A stretch of 64,000 bases of DNA, from positions 1,606,501-1,670,500 of the forward strand of contig NZ_JAUCEU010000007.1 of NCBI RefSeq assembly GCF_030348765.1. The letters run 5' to 3'. Under the pieces are notes generated by a model. That model worked only from the letters and a program-made list of their open reading frames with translations. It was not told the origin of the DNA and did not search any database. This document shows, in pieces, positions 17,917-27,466 of this stretch (position 1 is the first letter of the stretch; the number at the start of each line of letters is the position of its first letter). The translations under genes and the position numbers were made by a program. Source of the stretch: Neobacillus sp. CF12 (GTDB lineage: Bacteria; Bacillota; Bacilli; Bacillales; Cytobacillaceae).

Positions 17917-17986
17917 TTAACTTATAGTATCATGATAATAATCAGGTGACAATATATTAAAAAAATAAAATATTAATTCCCTTTTC

Positions 17987-18022
17987 AAAAAACCGCACAA
18001 GTGGTAATCACTGTGCGGTTTA
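17987..18022 (-). terminator. Rho-independent terminator after the glycosidase remnant
   Basis: Arms AAACCGCACA and TGTGCGGTTT with a T-run on the minus strand. It lies about 16 bases after the stop codon of the remnant at 18038-18238 and was presumably that gene's terminator. Confidence 0.8.
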
Positions 18023-18037
18023 ATAAGTTCATAGTAT

Positions 18038-18238
18038 TTATTCATAATCTTCACTACGCCATTCATCCTTCCAATCGAGATACGCCATTTTTCCATCAAA
18101 CCGAAAAGGCAGCCATACGTAACCCGCTTTTGTCGTATCTACGACAAATTCTGGCCCTCTCTCTATTTCTGTTTTATCAAAGTCAGGATTAAAGATTCTC
18201 TCAAAAATTTCTACTGACTTTTCATCATGTAACCACCT
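18038..18238 (-). pseudogene. 3' remnant of a glycoside hydrolase (GH43-like C-terminus)
   Basis: An open frame of about 66 codons without a start codon (in-frame stop at 18241-18239). It encodes a segment with GPEFVVDTTKAGYVWLPFRF, then DGKMAYLDWKDEWRSEDYE and a stop. I recall this ending (W-x-DEW) from GH43-type glycosidases, so it is probably the 3' end of a deleted gene. It keeps its own terminator at 17987-18022 but has no upstream part; the GH78 gene's terminator abuts it on the other side. Confidence in the family is moderate. Confidence 0.55.
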
Positions 18239-18268
18239 CTAGTTCAAAGAAGAATAGAAATATTGTAT

Positions 18269-18305
18269 GAAAAAAGGGGTGTCTACTCTTGATTTACACC
18301 CCTTC
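18269..18305 (-). terminator. Rho-independent terminator after the GH78 gene
   Basis: Arms AAGGGGTGT and ACACCCCTT with a loop of about 13 bases and a T-run on the minus strand. It closes the operon 24424-18313. Confidence 0.85.
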
Positions 18306-18312
18306 AAACCTA

Positions 18313-21153
18313 TCATACCTTTAAGTACTGTTTACCATTCACCTGAACTCTGGATCTTTTAGTAGTAATAATTTCGGCTTCTACTTCAGCTGGCAGTGTT
18401 ATTTGCAGGTCAATATACTCTCCTAAATCTTTACAGTAGATATCAATCTTACCTTGTGGAATCGGCACAGATCCCTTTATCCACTTTAATCCATTTAAAT
18501 TAGGTGAAATTTCTACTTTCGTAAATCCTGGTTCTAATGGTTTCACGCCTAAAAACAATACACCAAAAACATAGGTTGGGGCTGCAGACCAAGCGTGGCA
18601 ATGACTGCGGCTAAAGTCACCTTCAATTAATTCCCAGCCTTCCCAACATGTTGTGGCGTCATGTTCGAGCATAAAACCATAGATTTCCCGGATATTATCT
18701 AGGATCATCTCGTTTTTACCTAAACTCATTAAAGCCTGGTAATAGAAAAATAAAACAAAAGGACTTTTTATTTGGACAAAATCCTTTGGCGGATTTGTTA
18801 AATATTCCTCTATGATTTGCCTGCGTTGCCCTTCTGAGCAATTTGATAGATAAACAATTAAATTTGTTTGGATACTGCGAGTTTTAGATTTTTCTCCATC
18901 CTCATGAATACTATCGATAAAGACTTTTCCCTCTTCATCCCATAAGTGTTCGTTTATTGCCTTTTTTAGGTTATTGGCTAGCGTTATAAAGTTGGCTGCA
19001 TCTTCATGTTCTCCGATGGTTGAGGCTAGATAAGCGGTTTGTCTTGTTGCTTCGACAAGGAGAGCATTTTGATGGGTTACAATCTTATGTTCCGTATCCA
19101 TTGGGGCCCAATCTAACATGTTCCAGGCATAGATTTCTACTAATCCATCCTCATTCAAAAATTCTTGAAAACGTTGAAGTGTCAGTTTGAGTTCAGGATA
19201 AACTTCTTTAATAAATTCTAAGTCGCCGGAATAGCGATAATATTCTCTGCATGCCATCATCCATAAAATCGACCATGCCGTTAATACATTCTGCCACCCG
19301 CTTGGTACATGGGATTCTGGCAGCGGAGAACGATAAACTGATCGAGAAATTAACCTTAAACATCGCCTAATTAGATCATAGTTTCCAAAAGCATAGTAAT
19401 TCATCAGAGAAATGTTATACGAATCACCCGTCCATAGAGCCTGTTCATAGGCTGGGCAGTCAATAATGGTATCCTGAGCACACATACGAATGGTATGCTT
19501 TGATATTTCCCATATTTGATTTAATTGATAATCAGAACTGTTAAAGGACCCTGCATTTCCAGTTGGGAATGTCGTTACATCGACTTTAATCGTAAAGATC
19601 TTACAAGGACTTTTAAGATTTCGAATCGTAAGCAGCATATACCGGAAACCCCTAGGGACATAAGACCGATAACTTTGCCTGCCGTCTCTAGAAATATAAC
19701 GCAATGAATTATTCAATGAAAACGTATGTTCAATTCTTCCATCCTGATGGATACTCTCAAATAAGAAAAAATCAAAGATCGTTCCTTTTACAGCTTCTAT
19801 TTCAAATTCTATATATCCAAGATATTCCTTACCAAAATCGATTAGGTATTCACTATCCCCATGCTCCATGGGTTGAATAGTTGTAAAACTATGATTCGCT
19901 ACTATCATATTTTGATGCTGTAAGTTGAGAGAATGTGTTTTAATGTCTTTTTTAAATATGGAAAGAAGGCTTACATTATCAGAACAAACCTGGTTATTTG
20001 GAATATCCATAATCCATTTTTTAACTAATGCTAATTCACTAAGCGATGACACTGTCTTTACTTGTAAATATTCCTCTTTTTCTGGGAGCAAATTTTGAAA
20101 GTGTTTCCCTATTTGCAGTATGGTTTCGGTATAAAAAGGTCCTATTACCGAAAATCTAGCATCACTTGACGAAAAAGGAGCCTTGAACTCTGCTTTATCA
20201 GGAAAATCAAAAGCTAAATGCATGGTCGGTTCGTGAAAAGACCCTCCTACATCTATTAGTAATAAGTTTGCACCCTTTCTTAGAGTAACAGTTTCATATT
20301 TTCCATTTTTGGTTTTATATTCAACCCCGTTCAGTTTAAACTCCCATTTGGCTTCTGCATGAGCATCAAATATCAGGGTCATAATTCCCTCAACATCACT
20401 TTTTACATATATTTCAGTCACTACATAACCTTGTATCCTTTTTCCGGAGTTATTATCGAATTGACCCGGAAAAAAGGATGGTTTTAAATCAATAGAAAAG
20501 TGCTGTGAAATCGGTTTTACTTCTTTGCGTGCCAATACACTTTTTGGATAGATTGGTTCATTGGTTAAATGTGGTATATCTCTAGGGACGAGGGTGTTCC
20601 ACGGGGCCATCCCATAAGCACCAATTATTTCAACATTAGACCAAGATGAATCATCAAAATTAAGCTGTTCCCACTTACAATCAAAAAACTCTGCATTATA
20701 AATTTCAGCCCATGATAAACAATTAGACATTTTCACGGTTTCTTTAATAAAGCCATCATGATTGGCAGTCTTCCAGTTTTCATCCGTTAGGATCTGATTA
20801 ATGACCTGATTATTTTGATAGAAGTCAATTTGGGCGATTAATCCACCGCGTCCTTCTATATAATGCATGGTTCCAATCCCATAATGGTTTACCAATACTG
20901 CAATGACATTTTCACCTTCTTTTAAACCGCTTAATTCGTACTGGTCATAATACCATTCGTTTGTCCAGCCGCGAACAGGACCCGAACCGATAAGTTCCCC
21001 ATTAATATAAACGGTATACTTCGTGTCTGCGGATAACGATAATGTTGCAACTTCATAAGCGGAAGGTAAGGTAATTTTTCTTCGAAAACAAGACCATTGA
21101 TTTCTAGGATATTCACCGCTCTGATCCCAAATCCATTTTGACTTCCATTCCAT
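18313..21153 (-). CDS. Alpha-L-rhamnosidase-like enzyme, GH78
   Basis: A 946-aa protein without a signal peptide, so intracellular. The N-terminal region (WKSKWIWDQ..., residues 1-170) is the usual lectin-like GH78 domain. A central beta-sandwich follows, then the (alpha/alpha)6 barrel with IIDCPAYEQALWTGDSYNISL, matching the acidic GH78 motif, and a C-terminal beta domain ending LKV. It would release terminal rhamnose from imported rhamnogalacturonan fragments or glycosides; exact linkage unknown. It is the last gene of the sugar ABC operon and has AGGAGGAG before the ATG at 21153. Confidence 0.88.
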   Translation of the reverse strand: MEWKSKWIWDQSGEYPRNQWSCFRRKITLPSAYEVATLSLSADTKYTVYINGELIGSGPVRGWTNEWYYDQYELSGLKEGENVIAVLVNHYGIGTMHYIEGRGGLIAQIDFYQNNQVINQILTDENWKTANHDGFIKETVKMSNCLSWAEIYNAEFFDCKWEQLNFDDSSWSNVEIIGAYGMAPWNTLVPRDIPHLTNEPIYPKSVLARKEVKPISQHFSIDLKPSFFPGQFDNNSGKRIQGYVVTEIYVKSDVEGIMTLIFDAHAEAKWEFKLNGVEYKTKNGKYETVTLRKGANLLLIDVGGSFHEPTMHLAFDFPDKAEFKAPFSSSDARFSVIGPFYTETILQIGKHFQNLLPEKEEYLQVKTVSSLSELALVKKWIMDIPNNQVCSDNVSLLSIFKKDIKTHSLNLQHQNMIVANHSFTTIQPMEHGDSEYLIDFGKEYLGYIEFEIEAVKGTIFDFFLFESIHQDGRIEHTFSLNNSLRYISRDGRQSYRSYVPRGFRYMLLTIRNLKSPCKIFTIKVDVTTFPTGNAGSFNSSDYQLNQIWEISKHTIRMCAQDTIIDCPAYEQALWTGDSYNISLMNYYAFGNYDLIRRCLRLISRSVYRSPLPESHVPSGWQNVLTAWSILWMMACREYYRYSGDLEFIKEVYPELKLTLQRFQEFLNEDGLVEIYAWNMLDWAPMDTEHKIVTHQNALLVEATRQTAYLASTIGEHEDAANFITLANNLKKAINEHLWDEEGKVFIDSIHEDGEKSKTRSIQTNLIVYLSNCSEGQRRQIIEEYLTNPPKDFVQIKSPFVLFFYYQALMSLGKNEMILDNIREIYGFMLEHDATTCWEGWELIEGDFSRSHCHAWSAAPTYVFGVLFLGVKPLEPGFTKVEISPNLNGLKWIKGSVPIPQGKIDIYCKDLGEYIDLQITLPAEVEAEIITTKRSRVQVNGKQYLKV

Positions 21154-21259
21154 TTTTGCTCCTCCTATTGGAAAAGACCCGATTCATACAGAAGAACTGC
21201 AAATCTGGGTCTCACTCTATTTATTTATATATATAGTGAATGCCAGTAGGATAGTCCCA

Positions 21260-22153
21260 TTACTTGACAGATCCGGCTGTCATTCCTGCAACAATCTTCT
21301 TGTTAAAGATGATGAACAAGATGAGCGGTGGAATTGAAATTAATAAGACATTCGTGAACAGCAAATTCCACTTTGTCATGTACATACTCATGAAATTATA
21401 AAGTGTTAGTTGTAATGTGGCGTTATCTGCACCGGGAAAAAAGTATAATGGATTAACGAAGTCATTGTAGACGCTAACAGCAGTCAATACAATGACAGTA
21501 GCAGAAACTGGCTTTAATAACGGTAATATGATGTTAAAGAATAAGCGAAATCTTCCACAGCCATCAATTAGTGCCGCCTCATCCAGAGACTTTGGAATCG
21601 TAACCATGAATCCTCGATACAAAATAATCGTAAATGGCAAATTTAGTGCCACTTCTATCAGGACTATTCCTGGCAGTGTTTTAAACAATCCGATTTCTTG
21701 TAGTACCCATATTGTCGGAACTACCGCTGGGGGAATAATCAGCCCTGCTAGTATTAGAAAGTTAAAGAAAGGAGTAGCTTTCGTTACTTTTCGCTGCAAT
21801 ACATATCCGGCAGCAGCACCAAGGATGATTAAAAGAATAATAGACAATCCAGTAATCATCACACTATTAAAAAATGCTCGAATGATCATTCCATCTCTTG
21901 CGGTTATTACCTCTTGGATATTCTCCATCAAATGAAAGGAACTTGGCCAATTCATATTTAATAAAGAAGATTCCTGTGTATTTTTAAAAGCATTAATAAT
22001 GACAAAATAAAAAGGAATTCCAAAGATTGCTAATGTTGCCAGGACCCCGAAACATTCCACAAAAATCTTCCATAACTTCTTGCCTGTTATTGTCTTCCTT
22101 TTTTTATTTATTATGGGGTTTGTTTCAAAATCCCCCAGTACAACTTTACTCAT
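21260..22153 (-). CDS. Carbohydrate ABC transporter permease, MalG type
   Basis: A 297-aa membrane subunit with six helices and the EAA loop ELDEAALIDGCGRFRLFFNIILPLLKP-like segment (here SLDEAALIDGCGRF). It is the inner permease of a CUT1 importer. Its start codon overlaps the stop of the preceding permease (TAATG), so the two are translationally coupled. No ATPase gene is present in this operon; CUT1 systems in Firmicutes often share the MsmX ATPase encoded elsewhere. It lies upstream of the GH78 gene in the same transcript. Confidence 0.93.
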   Translation of the reverse strand: MSKVVLGDFETNPIINKKRKTITGKKLWKIFVECFGVLATLAIFGIPFYFVIINAFKNTQESSLLNMNWPSSFHLMENIQEVITARDGMIIRAFFNSVMITGLSIILLIILGAAAGYVLQRKVTKATPFFNFLILAGLIIPPAVVPTIWVLQEIGLFKTLPGIVLIEVALNLPFTIILYRGFMVTIPKSLDEAALIDGCGRFRLFFNIILPLLKPVSATVIVLTAVSVYNDFVNPLYFFPGADNATLQLTLYNFMSMYMTKWNLLFTNVLLISIPPLILFIIFNKKIVAGMTAGSVK

Positions 22154-23019
22154 TACAAATCCACCTCTTTTTTATTGAGATACGAATATAGAGGGAATGC
22201 TAAGGCAGAAACCAGTATGAATAAAATCACGTTTCCAGCGGTTGAAAGGCCGAAAAATCCAGCCTGATACTGTTTATAAATGATAGAAGCAATCAAGTCT
22301 GTACTGAAGCCTGGTCCACCTTTTGTCATCGTCCAGATTAAATCAAAAGAACGTAACCCGCCAATAAAAGAAAGAATAATAACTGTGTTCATTGCAGGAC
22401 GGCTAAGCGGTAAGATGATACTTTTAAAATTATGCCAAGCGTTTCCGCCATCAATTTTTAGTGCCTCATAATAATCCTGTGGAATCGACATAATGCCTGC
22501 AATGAAGATGACGGTCGCCATTCCGACTCCTTTCCACACATCCACCAATGCAACTGATAAAAGGGCAATATTTGTATCCCCTAACCAGTCAGGTCCGACA
22601 ATTCCTAAGCCTTGAAGTACAATATTAATAATTCCTTGTGAAGGATGCATCATCATCGTAAAGGCAATACCAACTGCGATGGTACTTAATAGTGTCGGAA
22701 AAAAAATCATCGAACGAATAAATCCTACTGTTTTCAACTTAGAACTAAGGTATACGCCAAGCAATAGACCTAAAATGACTTTCAAACCACTTGTTACCAC
22801 TGCATAGATCAATGTGTTTTTAAAACCAATATTTAAAGATGGTTCTGATAAAAAAGTTTTAAAGTTCTCAAAACCAATAAATTCCCAATCTGTTAACGTC
22901 CACCATGTCATACTGAAAAACAGGGACATAATCGTTGGCAACAAGAAAAAAACAAAATAAATAATTCCTGCTGGTAATAAGAAGTAATACGTATAGGTTT
23001 TATTTGCTAACTTATTCAC
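22153..23019 (-). CDS. Carbohydrate ABC transporter permease, MalF type
   Basis: A 288-aa membrane subunit starting MNKLANKTYTYYFLLPAG, with six helices and the EAA loop YYEALKIDGGNAWHNF. It pairs with the MalG-type permease and takes substrate from the lipoprotein encoded upstream. The start is a GTG preceded by GGGAGGAG. A hairpin at 23057-23080 separates it from the binding-protein gene, which is usual where the binding protein must be made in excess. Confidence 0.93.
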   Translation of the reverse strand: MNKLANKTYTYYFLLPAGIIYFVFFLLPTIMSLFFSMTWWTLTDWEFIGFENFKTFLSEPSLNIGFKNTLIYAVVTSGLKVILGLLLGVYLSSKLKTVGFIRSMIFFPTLLSTIAVGIAFTMMMHPSQGIINIVLQGLGIVGPDWLGDTNIALLSVALVDVWKGVGMATVIFIAGIMSIPQDYYEALKIDGGNAWHNFKSIILPLSRPAMNTVIILSFIGGLRSFDLIWTMTKGGPGFSTDLIASIIYKQYQAGFFGLSTAGNVILFILVSALAFPLYSYLNKKEVDL

Positions 23020-23056
23020 CTGCTGCTCCTCCCTTCAAACCCTTTAGAAAATAGCA

Positions 23057-23080
23057 GCCCTGCTAGAGACTAGTCAGGGC
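23057..23080 (-). promoter_or_regulatory. Intercistronic hairpin after binding-protein gene
   Basis: GCCCTG and CAGGGC plus inner CTAG/CTAG form a stem between the binding-protein and permease genes, with a T-rich tail further on. It probably stabilises the upstream message or partly terminates, so that the binding protein is made in excess of the permeases. This role is inference. Confidence 0.6.
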
Positions 23081-23104
23081 CAATAAATTATTGATGAAAA
23101 TTCC

Positions 23105-24424
23105 TTACCAACCTTCAAGACCTAATTGTTTTGCTTGTTTTTCAACATCTTTGTCATATAATTCAGCGCCCTCTTTGGCTGAACTAATTCCACTTCCAAC
23201 CTGCGTTGTAATTTGCTCCAAGCTTGGACCTTTAACAGGGCTCAAGAATTCAAGAGCAGGAGCATTATTACCAGAATCAAAGTACTGAATCATGTCTGTC
23301 ACTGCTGGGTACACATCGTCAGGAAGTTCTACACCTTCAATGGCAAACGGTCCAGTTGGAGGAATTTTAGATGAATAGATTGTCACACCTTCTTGGGAAA
23401 CGTAAAACTCTAAAAATTTCTTTGCAGCATCAATATGCTCACTATTTTTGTTAATAAAGATACCTGCTGGCATCCACACCGTTAAACCATTTTTTTCTGC
23501 ACTATCACTTGGCTGAGCGAAAACTCCGATATCTTGCATTTTGTCTGGAAAAGTTGTTGCCAGATTTGCTAATGCGAAGGTAATCATTGGATAGTGGGCT
23601 CCCTCACCGTCCGCTAACATTTTTAATCCTGCATCATAGCCAGTAGCTAGGAATTCTTTATTCATGTAACCTTTTTTAAATACTTCTTCTAATTTCTCAA
23701 AACTGCGAAGTGCAGCTGGAGTAGCAGCGATTTTTGCCTTGTTTGCAGTAAAATCTTCGGCAAAAGTCGGATTTTCTTGGAGGACATTATAGTTATCCGC
23801 AAGAACAATTACTTGAGATGTCCAAGTATCCTTGAATGTGCCAATAACGGCTGTTTTACCAGCTTGTTTAATTTTTTCGTTATTCGCCATCAATTCGTCC
23901 CATGTTTTAGGAACCGAGAGGCCAAGGTCGGCATAAACCTTTTTGTTATATAACCAGCCGCCCGCATTTGTAGGAGTACCCGGAATTCCAAACACTTTGC
24001 CATTTGCAGAAACGGCATCTTTGTAATCGTCCATGATAGTTTCCATGAATGGTTCTTTACTCAGGTCAACAAAATTTTGCTCAGGATTTAGTGCCTGCAA
24101 TTGGGATCCTGAGTTATTCCAAACCAAATCTGTCATATCTCCTGTTGCAAGTCGTGTTTTGATAATATTGTCGCCCTCAGACCCGCCAGGACGAGTCTCT
24201 ATTTCTACTTTTATATTATTTTTCTTTTCAAACTCATCAATAATTGCCTCGATCCCGTCTAGTTGTGTTTGGTTATCAATTAAAAATGTAACCGTTTCTG
24301 TTTCTGAACTTTTCCCATCACCTGAACTAGTTTCTTCTTTGCTGGTACACCCTGCTAATACTCCTGCCATTAGTGCGCTGCTAAGTAATAATGGTACTAA
24401 TTTTTTTCTTTTTGCTTTGAACAT
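23105..24424 (-). CDS. Extracellular sugar-binding lipoprotein (family 1), SBP1
   Basis: A 439-aa binding protein with lipoprotein signal LMAGVLAGC (Cys26) and the family 1 fold. It heads the operon SBP1, two permeases, GH78. A tandem paralogue lies at 24615-25949; both share the ETRPGG/ETRPSG region and almost the same C-terminus (YDKDVEKQAKQLGLEGW here). The ligand is probably a rhamnose- or galacturonate-containing oligosaccharide, given the neighbours. Upstream are a cre-like site (24489-24504) and a 21-bp-spaced direct repeat (24524-24556), suggesting catabolite repression and activation by the local two-component system. Confidence 0.92.
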   Translation of the reverse strand: MFKAKRKKLVPLLLSSALMAGVLAGCTSKEETSSGDGKSSETETVTFLIDNQTQLDGIEAIIDEFEKKNNIKVEIETRPGGSEGDNIIKTRLATGDMTDLVWNNSGSQLQALNPEQNFVDLSKEPFMETIMDDYKDAVSANGKVFGIPGTPTNAGGWLYNKKVYADLGLSVPKTWDELMANNEKIKQAGKTAVIGTFKDTWTSQVIVLADNYNVLQENPTFAEDFTANKAKIAATPAALRSFEKLEEVFKKGYMNKEFLATGYDAGLKMLADGEGAHYPMITFALANLATTFPDKMQDIGVFAQPSDSAEKNGLTVWMPAGIFINKNSEHIDAAKKFLEFYVSQEGVTIYSSKIPPTGPFAIEGVELPDDVYPAVTDMIQYFDSGNNAPALEFLSPVKGPSLEQITTQVGSGISSAKEGAELYDKDVEKQAKQLGLEGW

Positions 24425-24488
24425 CTTTTTTCCCCCTTATAATGTGTCTAATCTAAAATTACTTGGCGATTACTTGGTGATACTTTCA

Positions 24489-24504
24489 TTTTAAGCGCTT
24501 TCAT
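24489..24504. promoter_or_regulatory. Probable cre site (CcpA) upstream of SBP1
   Basis: TTTTAAGCGCTTTCAT fits the cre consensus WTGNAARCGNWWWCAW at all but one position. It stands 65-80 bases upstream of the SBP1 start, in the promoter region of the sugar importer and GH78 operon. Similar regulation is common for such operons. Confidence 0.6.
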
Positions 24505-24523
24505 AGTAGATTTTAAGTGATGC

Positions 24524-24556
24524 TTTTTTTGGATATACGTCTGATTTTTTTGGATA
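24524..24556. promoter_or_regulatory. Direct repeat T7-GGATA, 21-bp spacing, site 1
   Basis: The word TTTTTTTGGATA occurs twice, with its GG at 24531 and 24552, exactly 21 bases or two helical turns apart. The pair lies about 100-135 bases upstream of the SBP1 start. A matching pair with the same spacing lies at 34773-34802 upstream of the second GH78 gene. Two-turn direct repeats suit AraC-type response regulators, so the YesN-like protein encoded at 25977-27464 is a likely binder. Confidence 0.55.
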
Positions 24557-24562
24557 AGGAAC

Positions 24563-24600
24563 AAAAAAAGCCCTCTTTCTGTTTAATAGAAAGAAGACTC
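24563..24600 (-). terminator. Rho-independent terminator after SBP2
   Basis: Arms CTTCTTTCT and AGAAAGAGGGC with a loop and seven Ts on the minus strand. It ends the histidine kinase, regulator and SBP2 transcript, separating it from the SBP1 operon. Confidence 0.75.
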
Positions 24601-24614
24601 ATATAATGGTTTAT

Positions 24615-25949
24615 CTACCATCCCGTTAAACCGAGTTCCTTTGCTTGTTTTTCTACGTCTTGGTCATATAATTCTGCACCGGTTTTAGCTGATATTTGCC
24701 CGCTTCCTACTTGTGTGGTTATTTGCGGTAAATTTGGTCCCTTTAACGGGATCAAGTTTTCGAGTGCCGGAGTGGTGTTTCCAGATTCAAAATAAGGAAG
24801 CATATCCTTCACTGCAGGTATGATATTTGGTTGAACCTCCATCCCTTTAATAGCCAGTGGACCGACAATAATCTTCTTAGAAAGAAAGGTTTTTACTCCC
24901 TCTGGTGATGCAAAATAGGCTAACCACTTTTTTGCAGCCCCTATATTCTGAGTATTATTGTTAACATAAATGGCAGCTGGCGTAAATACTGTCATTCCAT
25001 ATGTGTCAGGGCTGTCTCCCGGCTGAGGAAAAAATCCAATATCATTAATTTCACCAGGATAATCCCGGTTAATTACTGACAGAATTCCTGAGACTGCAGG
25101 ATACTGAACACCAGTCCCATCTACCAACATTTTTACCCCATCTTTATAGGAAGTTGTTAGGAAGTTACTATTTAAAAAACCTTTTTGGTATACTTCTGAT
25201 AATTTTTCAAAGCTTCTTAATGCTGCAGGTGTAGTCGCAAATTTAGCTTTATTGGCAGTTAAATCCTCAGCAAATGTCGGGTTATGAGAAATGACATTAT
25301 GGTTATCCGCAAGAACGATAAGCTGAGAGGTCCAATCATCCTTGTATGTACCTATCACTGCCGTTTTACCAGCAGCCTTAATTTTTTCACTATTTGCTAT
25401 CAATTCATCCCACGTTTTTGGAACAGCAAGACCGAGATCACTATATACCTTTTTGTTATAAAGCCATCCGCCAGCTAATGCATTCCCAAATGGAAGGCCA
25501 AATACTTTGTTGTTAACCATTACTGATTTTTTAAAAGAGTCATATACATTATTCATAAAAGGTTCATTCGTTAAATCAACAAAGTATTGTTCTGGGTTAA
25601 GCGCCTGTAAGAGCGAACCGGAATTATAAAAAACCAAATCAGCCATATCACCTGTCGCTAATCGGGTTTTCATTACTTGATGACCTTCAACTCCGCTCGG
25701 ACGTGTTTCTATTTCTGTTTTAATTTGATATTTTTCTTCAATATTGGCCGCAACCGCTCTAATTCCATCCTGTTCAATTTGATTGTCAATTAATATACTA
25801 ATGGTACTCTCTTTTGGGTTGGTTGTGTTTAAAATACTTCCTTCGTTACTGCTGCAGCCTGTCAAAACGCCAAAAAATAGCGTTAGTAGTGATATTGCAA
25901 CTAAAAATTTTTTAGCAATTAACATACTCATTCTCGCTTCTTTCTTCAT
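24615..25949 (-). CDS. Extracellular sugar-binding lipoprotein (family 1), SBP2
   Basis: A 444-aa paralogue of SBP1 with lipoprotein signal LLTLFFGVLTGC (Cys32). It is as similar to SBP1 as a tandem duplication would be, along the whole length, but differs in details (for example AGTAV/IYVNNNTQ regions). The start is uncertain: ATG at 25949, 25931 or 25925 are possible and none has a strong ribosome site. It belongs to a different transcript from SBP1: it lies 27 bases after the response regulator and is closed by a terminator. With no permease of its own, it may share the importer or present ligand to the kinase. Confidence 0.9.
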   Translation of the reverse strand: MKKEARMSMLIAKKFLVAISLLTLFFGVLTGCSSNEGSILNTTNPKESTISILIDNQIEQDGIRAVAANIEEKYQIKTEIETRPSGVEGHQVMKTRLATGDMADLVFYNSGSLLQALNPEQYFVDLTNEPFMNNVYDSFKKSVMVNNKVFGLPFGNALAGGWLYNKKVYSDLGLAVPKTWDELIANSEKIKAAGKTAVIGTYKDDWTSQLIVLADNHNVISHNPTFAEDLTANKAKFATTPAALRSFEKLSEVYQKGFLNSNFLTTSYKDGVKMLVDGTGVQYPAVSGILSVINRDYPGEINDIGFFPQPGDSPDTYGMTVFTPAAIYVNNNTQNIGAAKKWLAYFASPEGVKTFLSKKIIVGPLAIKGMEVQPNIIPAVKDMLPYFESGNTTPALENLIPLKGPNLPQITTQVGSGQISAKTGAELYDQDVEKQAKELGLTGW

Positions 25950-25976
25950 TAGTAGTTGTTTATTTATTAATGAGTA

Positions 25977-27464
25977 TTAAAAGGAATCTCGATATTGACC
26001 AGGATTTACTCCAACCTGTTTCTTAAATAATTCCGAGAAATGTCGGTACGTATGGTATCCTACTTTTTCACTTACATCGGCTACTTTATACCCTTCCTGT
26101 AAAAACTCCTTCGCACGTTCCATCCGAAACTTAGTTAAATATTTGATATAAGAAATCTTCATTTCTTCCTTAAAGAGTAGGCTAAAATAGGTAGGATTCA
26201 TCCCTACATACTCCGCAACATCCTGTAAAGTCAAATCCTTAGAAAAGTTTCTTTCTATATATACACAAGCTTTCTCTACTGCTTCATGCTTCTTATCACG
26301 TCTAATCTGGATGAACCAATCCATAATCATTTCCATTTGACTCTTGAGCCAATTGAACATTTTCTCCTTTGTATTCAGCATCCTAATTTCGATATGAGGC
26401 AAGTAATTTCCCTGACTGATTTTTGAAATATCTTCCCCTGTTTCTTTCGCTACTTCCATTCCAAGATAAATTAATTTTAAAATTTCACTCTCAATCAAGT
26501 CTGGATTCAAGCGCTGGGATTGGATTTTACTAATAAATTCATTTAGCTGCTTAAATAGCCCAACTTTATCACCTGTACGCAAATAGAATATGATAGATTC
26601 TTCCAGTTCAGATAGATCACCAGGTAGATTTGGATTCTCTCCAATTTCCTCAAATCGTGTCCATCCTCCCTGTTCTAAAAAGTGTCCATACCTTAATGCC
26701 TGCAGTGATTCTTTATAGCTTTTGGGTGCATCAATAAGGTTCTGATAGGTACGCCCCGAACCTATCGAGATCCCATTTTCACCTGGCCAATACAATAATT
26801 GCTTCAAAAGGGATGTGGTATCCCCATCATAATGAAAGATAACTAGTAAATGTTCTTCTCCATTTCGAACATATACCGGGAGATAAGAGGCGTCATTTGG
26901 CAAATCTTTAATTTTCTCTGATAGCGCAAGGACAGTAATTCCTACAATATCCTTTTCTCCTTCACCAAAACTATTCCTCCACTTAGGAAATGCATCCACA
27001 CCTTGAAGGAGTAAATCTAAAGTGGCTTTTTCTATTAGATCGTTACGGCTATCCTCCCATTTTTCTTCAAGAGATAAAACCGTTTTCTGTTTTTGAACTT
27101 TTTCTTGGATCTTTTTAAGAGTTTCCTCCATCATGGGTATGGTAATCGGCTTATCTAGATAATCTGAAACACCGAGTTTTATCGCTTTTTTTACATATTC
27201 AAATTCATTAAAACCGCTAAAAACGATACAAATAATTTCAGGTGCAGCGGCTAGAATCTTCTCCACCACCTGTAAGCCGTCCATTCCAGGCATTCGAATA
27301 TCTGTAAAAACAATGTCCGGTGAGTGGGTTTCAACAAGATCAATAGCAGCATAGCCATTATTAGCCGTTCCTACTAATTCTATTCCGTATTTTGACCAGT
27401 CAATCATCCTTTGTAAACCTTGAAGTACAATGTATTCATCATCAAAAATCACTGCTTTTAACAT
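25977..27464 (-). CDS. Response regulator, AraC-type (YesN family)
   Basis: A 495-aa regulator. Residues 1-120 are a receiver domain with the DDE acidic pair at 8-10, phosphoacceptor Asp55 in VFTDIRMPGMDG and the conserved Lys in DYLDKP. A linker of about 270 residues follows, then an AraC-type double HTH over the last 100 residues (TLQDVAEYVGMNPTYFSLLF and VADVSEKVGYHTYRHFSELF). It is the cognate partner of the kinase encoded just upstream; the kinase stop and this ribosome site overlap. It is expected to activate the local sugar genes, perhaps through the direct repeats at 24524 and 34773. Confidence 0.93.
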   Translation of the reverse strand: MLKAVIFDDEYIVLQGLQRMIDWSKYGIELVGTANNGYAAIDLVETHSPDIVFTDIRMPGMDGLQVVEKILAAAPEIICIVFSGFNEFEYVKKAIKLGVSDYLDKPITIPMMEETLKKIQEKVQKQKTVLSLEEKWEDSRNDLIEKATLDLLLQGVDAFPKWRNSFGEGEKDIVGITVLALSEKIKDLPNDASYLPVYVRNGEEHLLVIFHYDGDTTSLLKQLLYWPGENGISIGSGRTYQNLIDAPKSYKESLQALRYGHFLEQGGWTRFEEIGENPNLPGDLSELEESIIFYLRTGDKVGLFKQLNEFISKIQSQRLNPDLIESEILKLIYLGMEVAKETGEDISKISQGNYLPHIEIRMLNTKEKMFNWLKSQMEMIMDWFIQIRRDKKHEAVEKACVYIERNFSKDLTLQDVAEYVGMNPTYFSLLFKEEMKISYIKYLTKFRMERAKEFLQEGYKVADVSEKVGYHTYRHFSELFKKQVGVNPGQYRDSF

Positions 27465-27466
27465 AT

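Noticed and set aside
17917..18192. Small open frames on both strands in the 17.9-18.2 kb gap
   Set aside because: They overlap the terminator and the glycosidase remnant and have no credible start sites; the remnant frame explains the region better.
24033..24494. Long open frame on the plus strand (153 codons) and others such as 21492-21935 and 61818-62270
   Set aside because: They lie opposite well-supported genes, have no ribosome site and no recognisable protein features; they are mirror frames of coding sequence.
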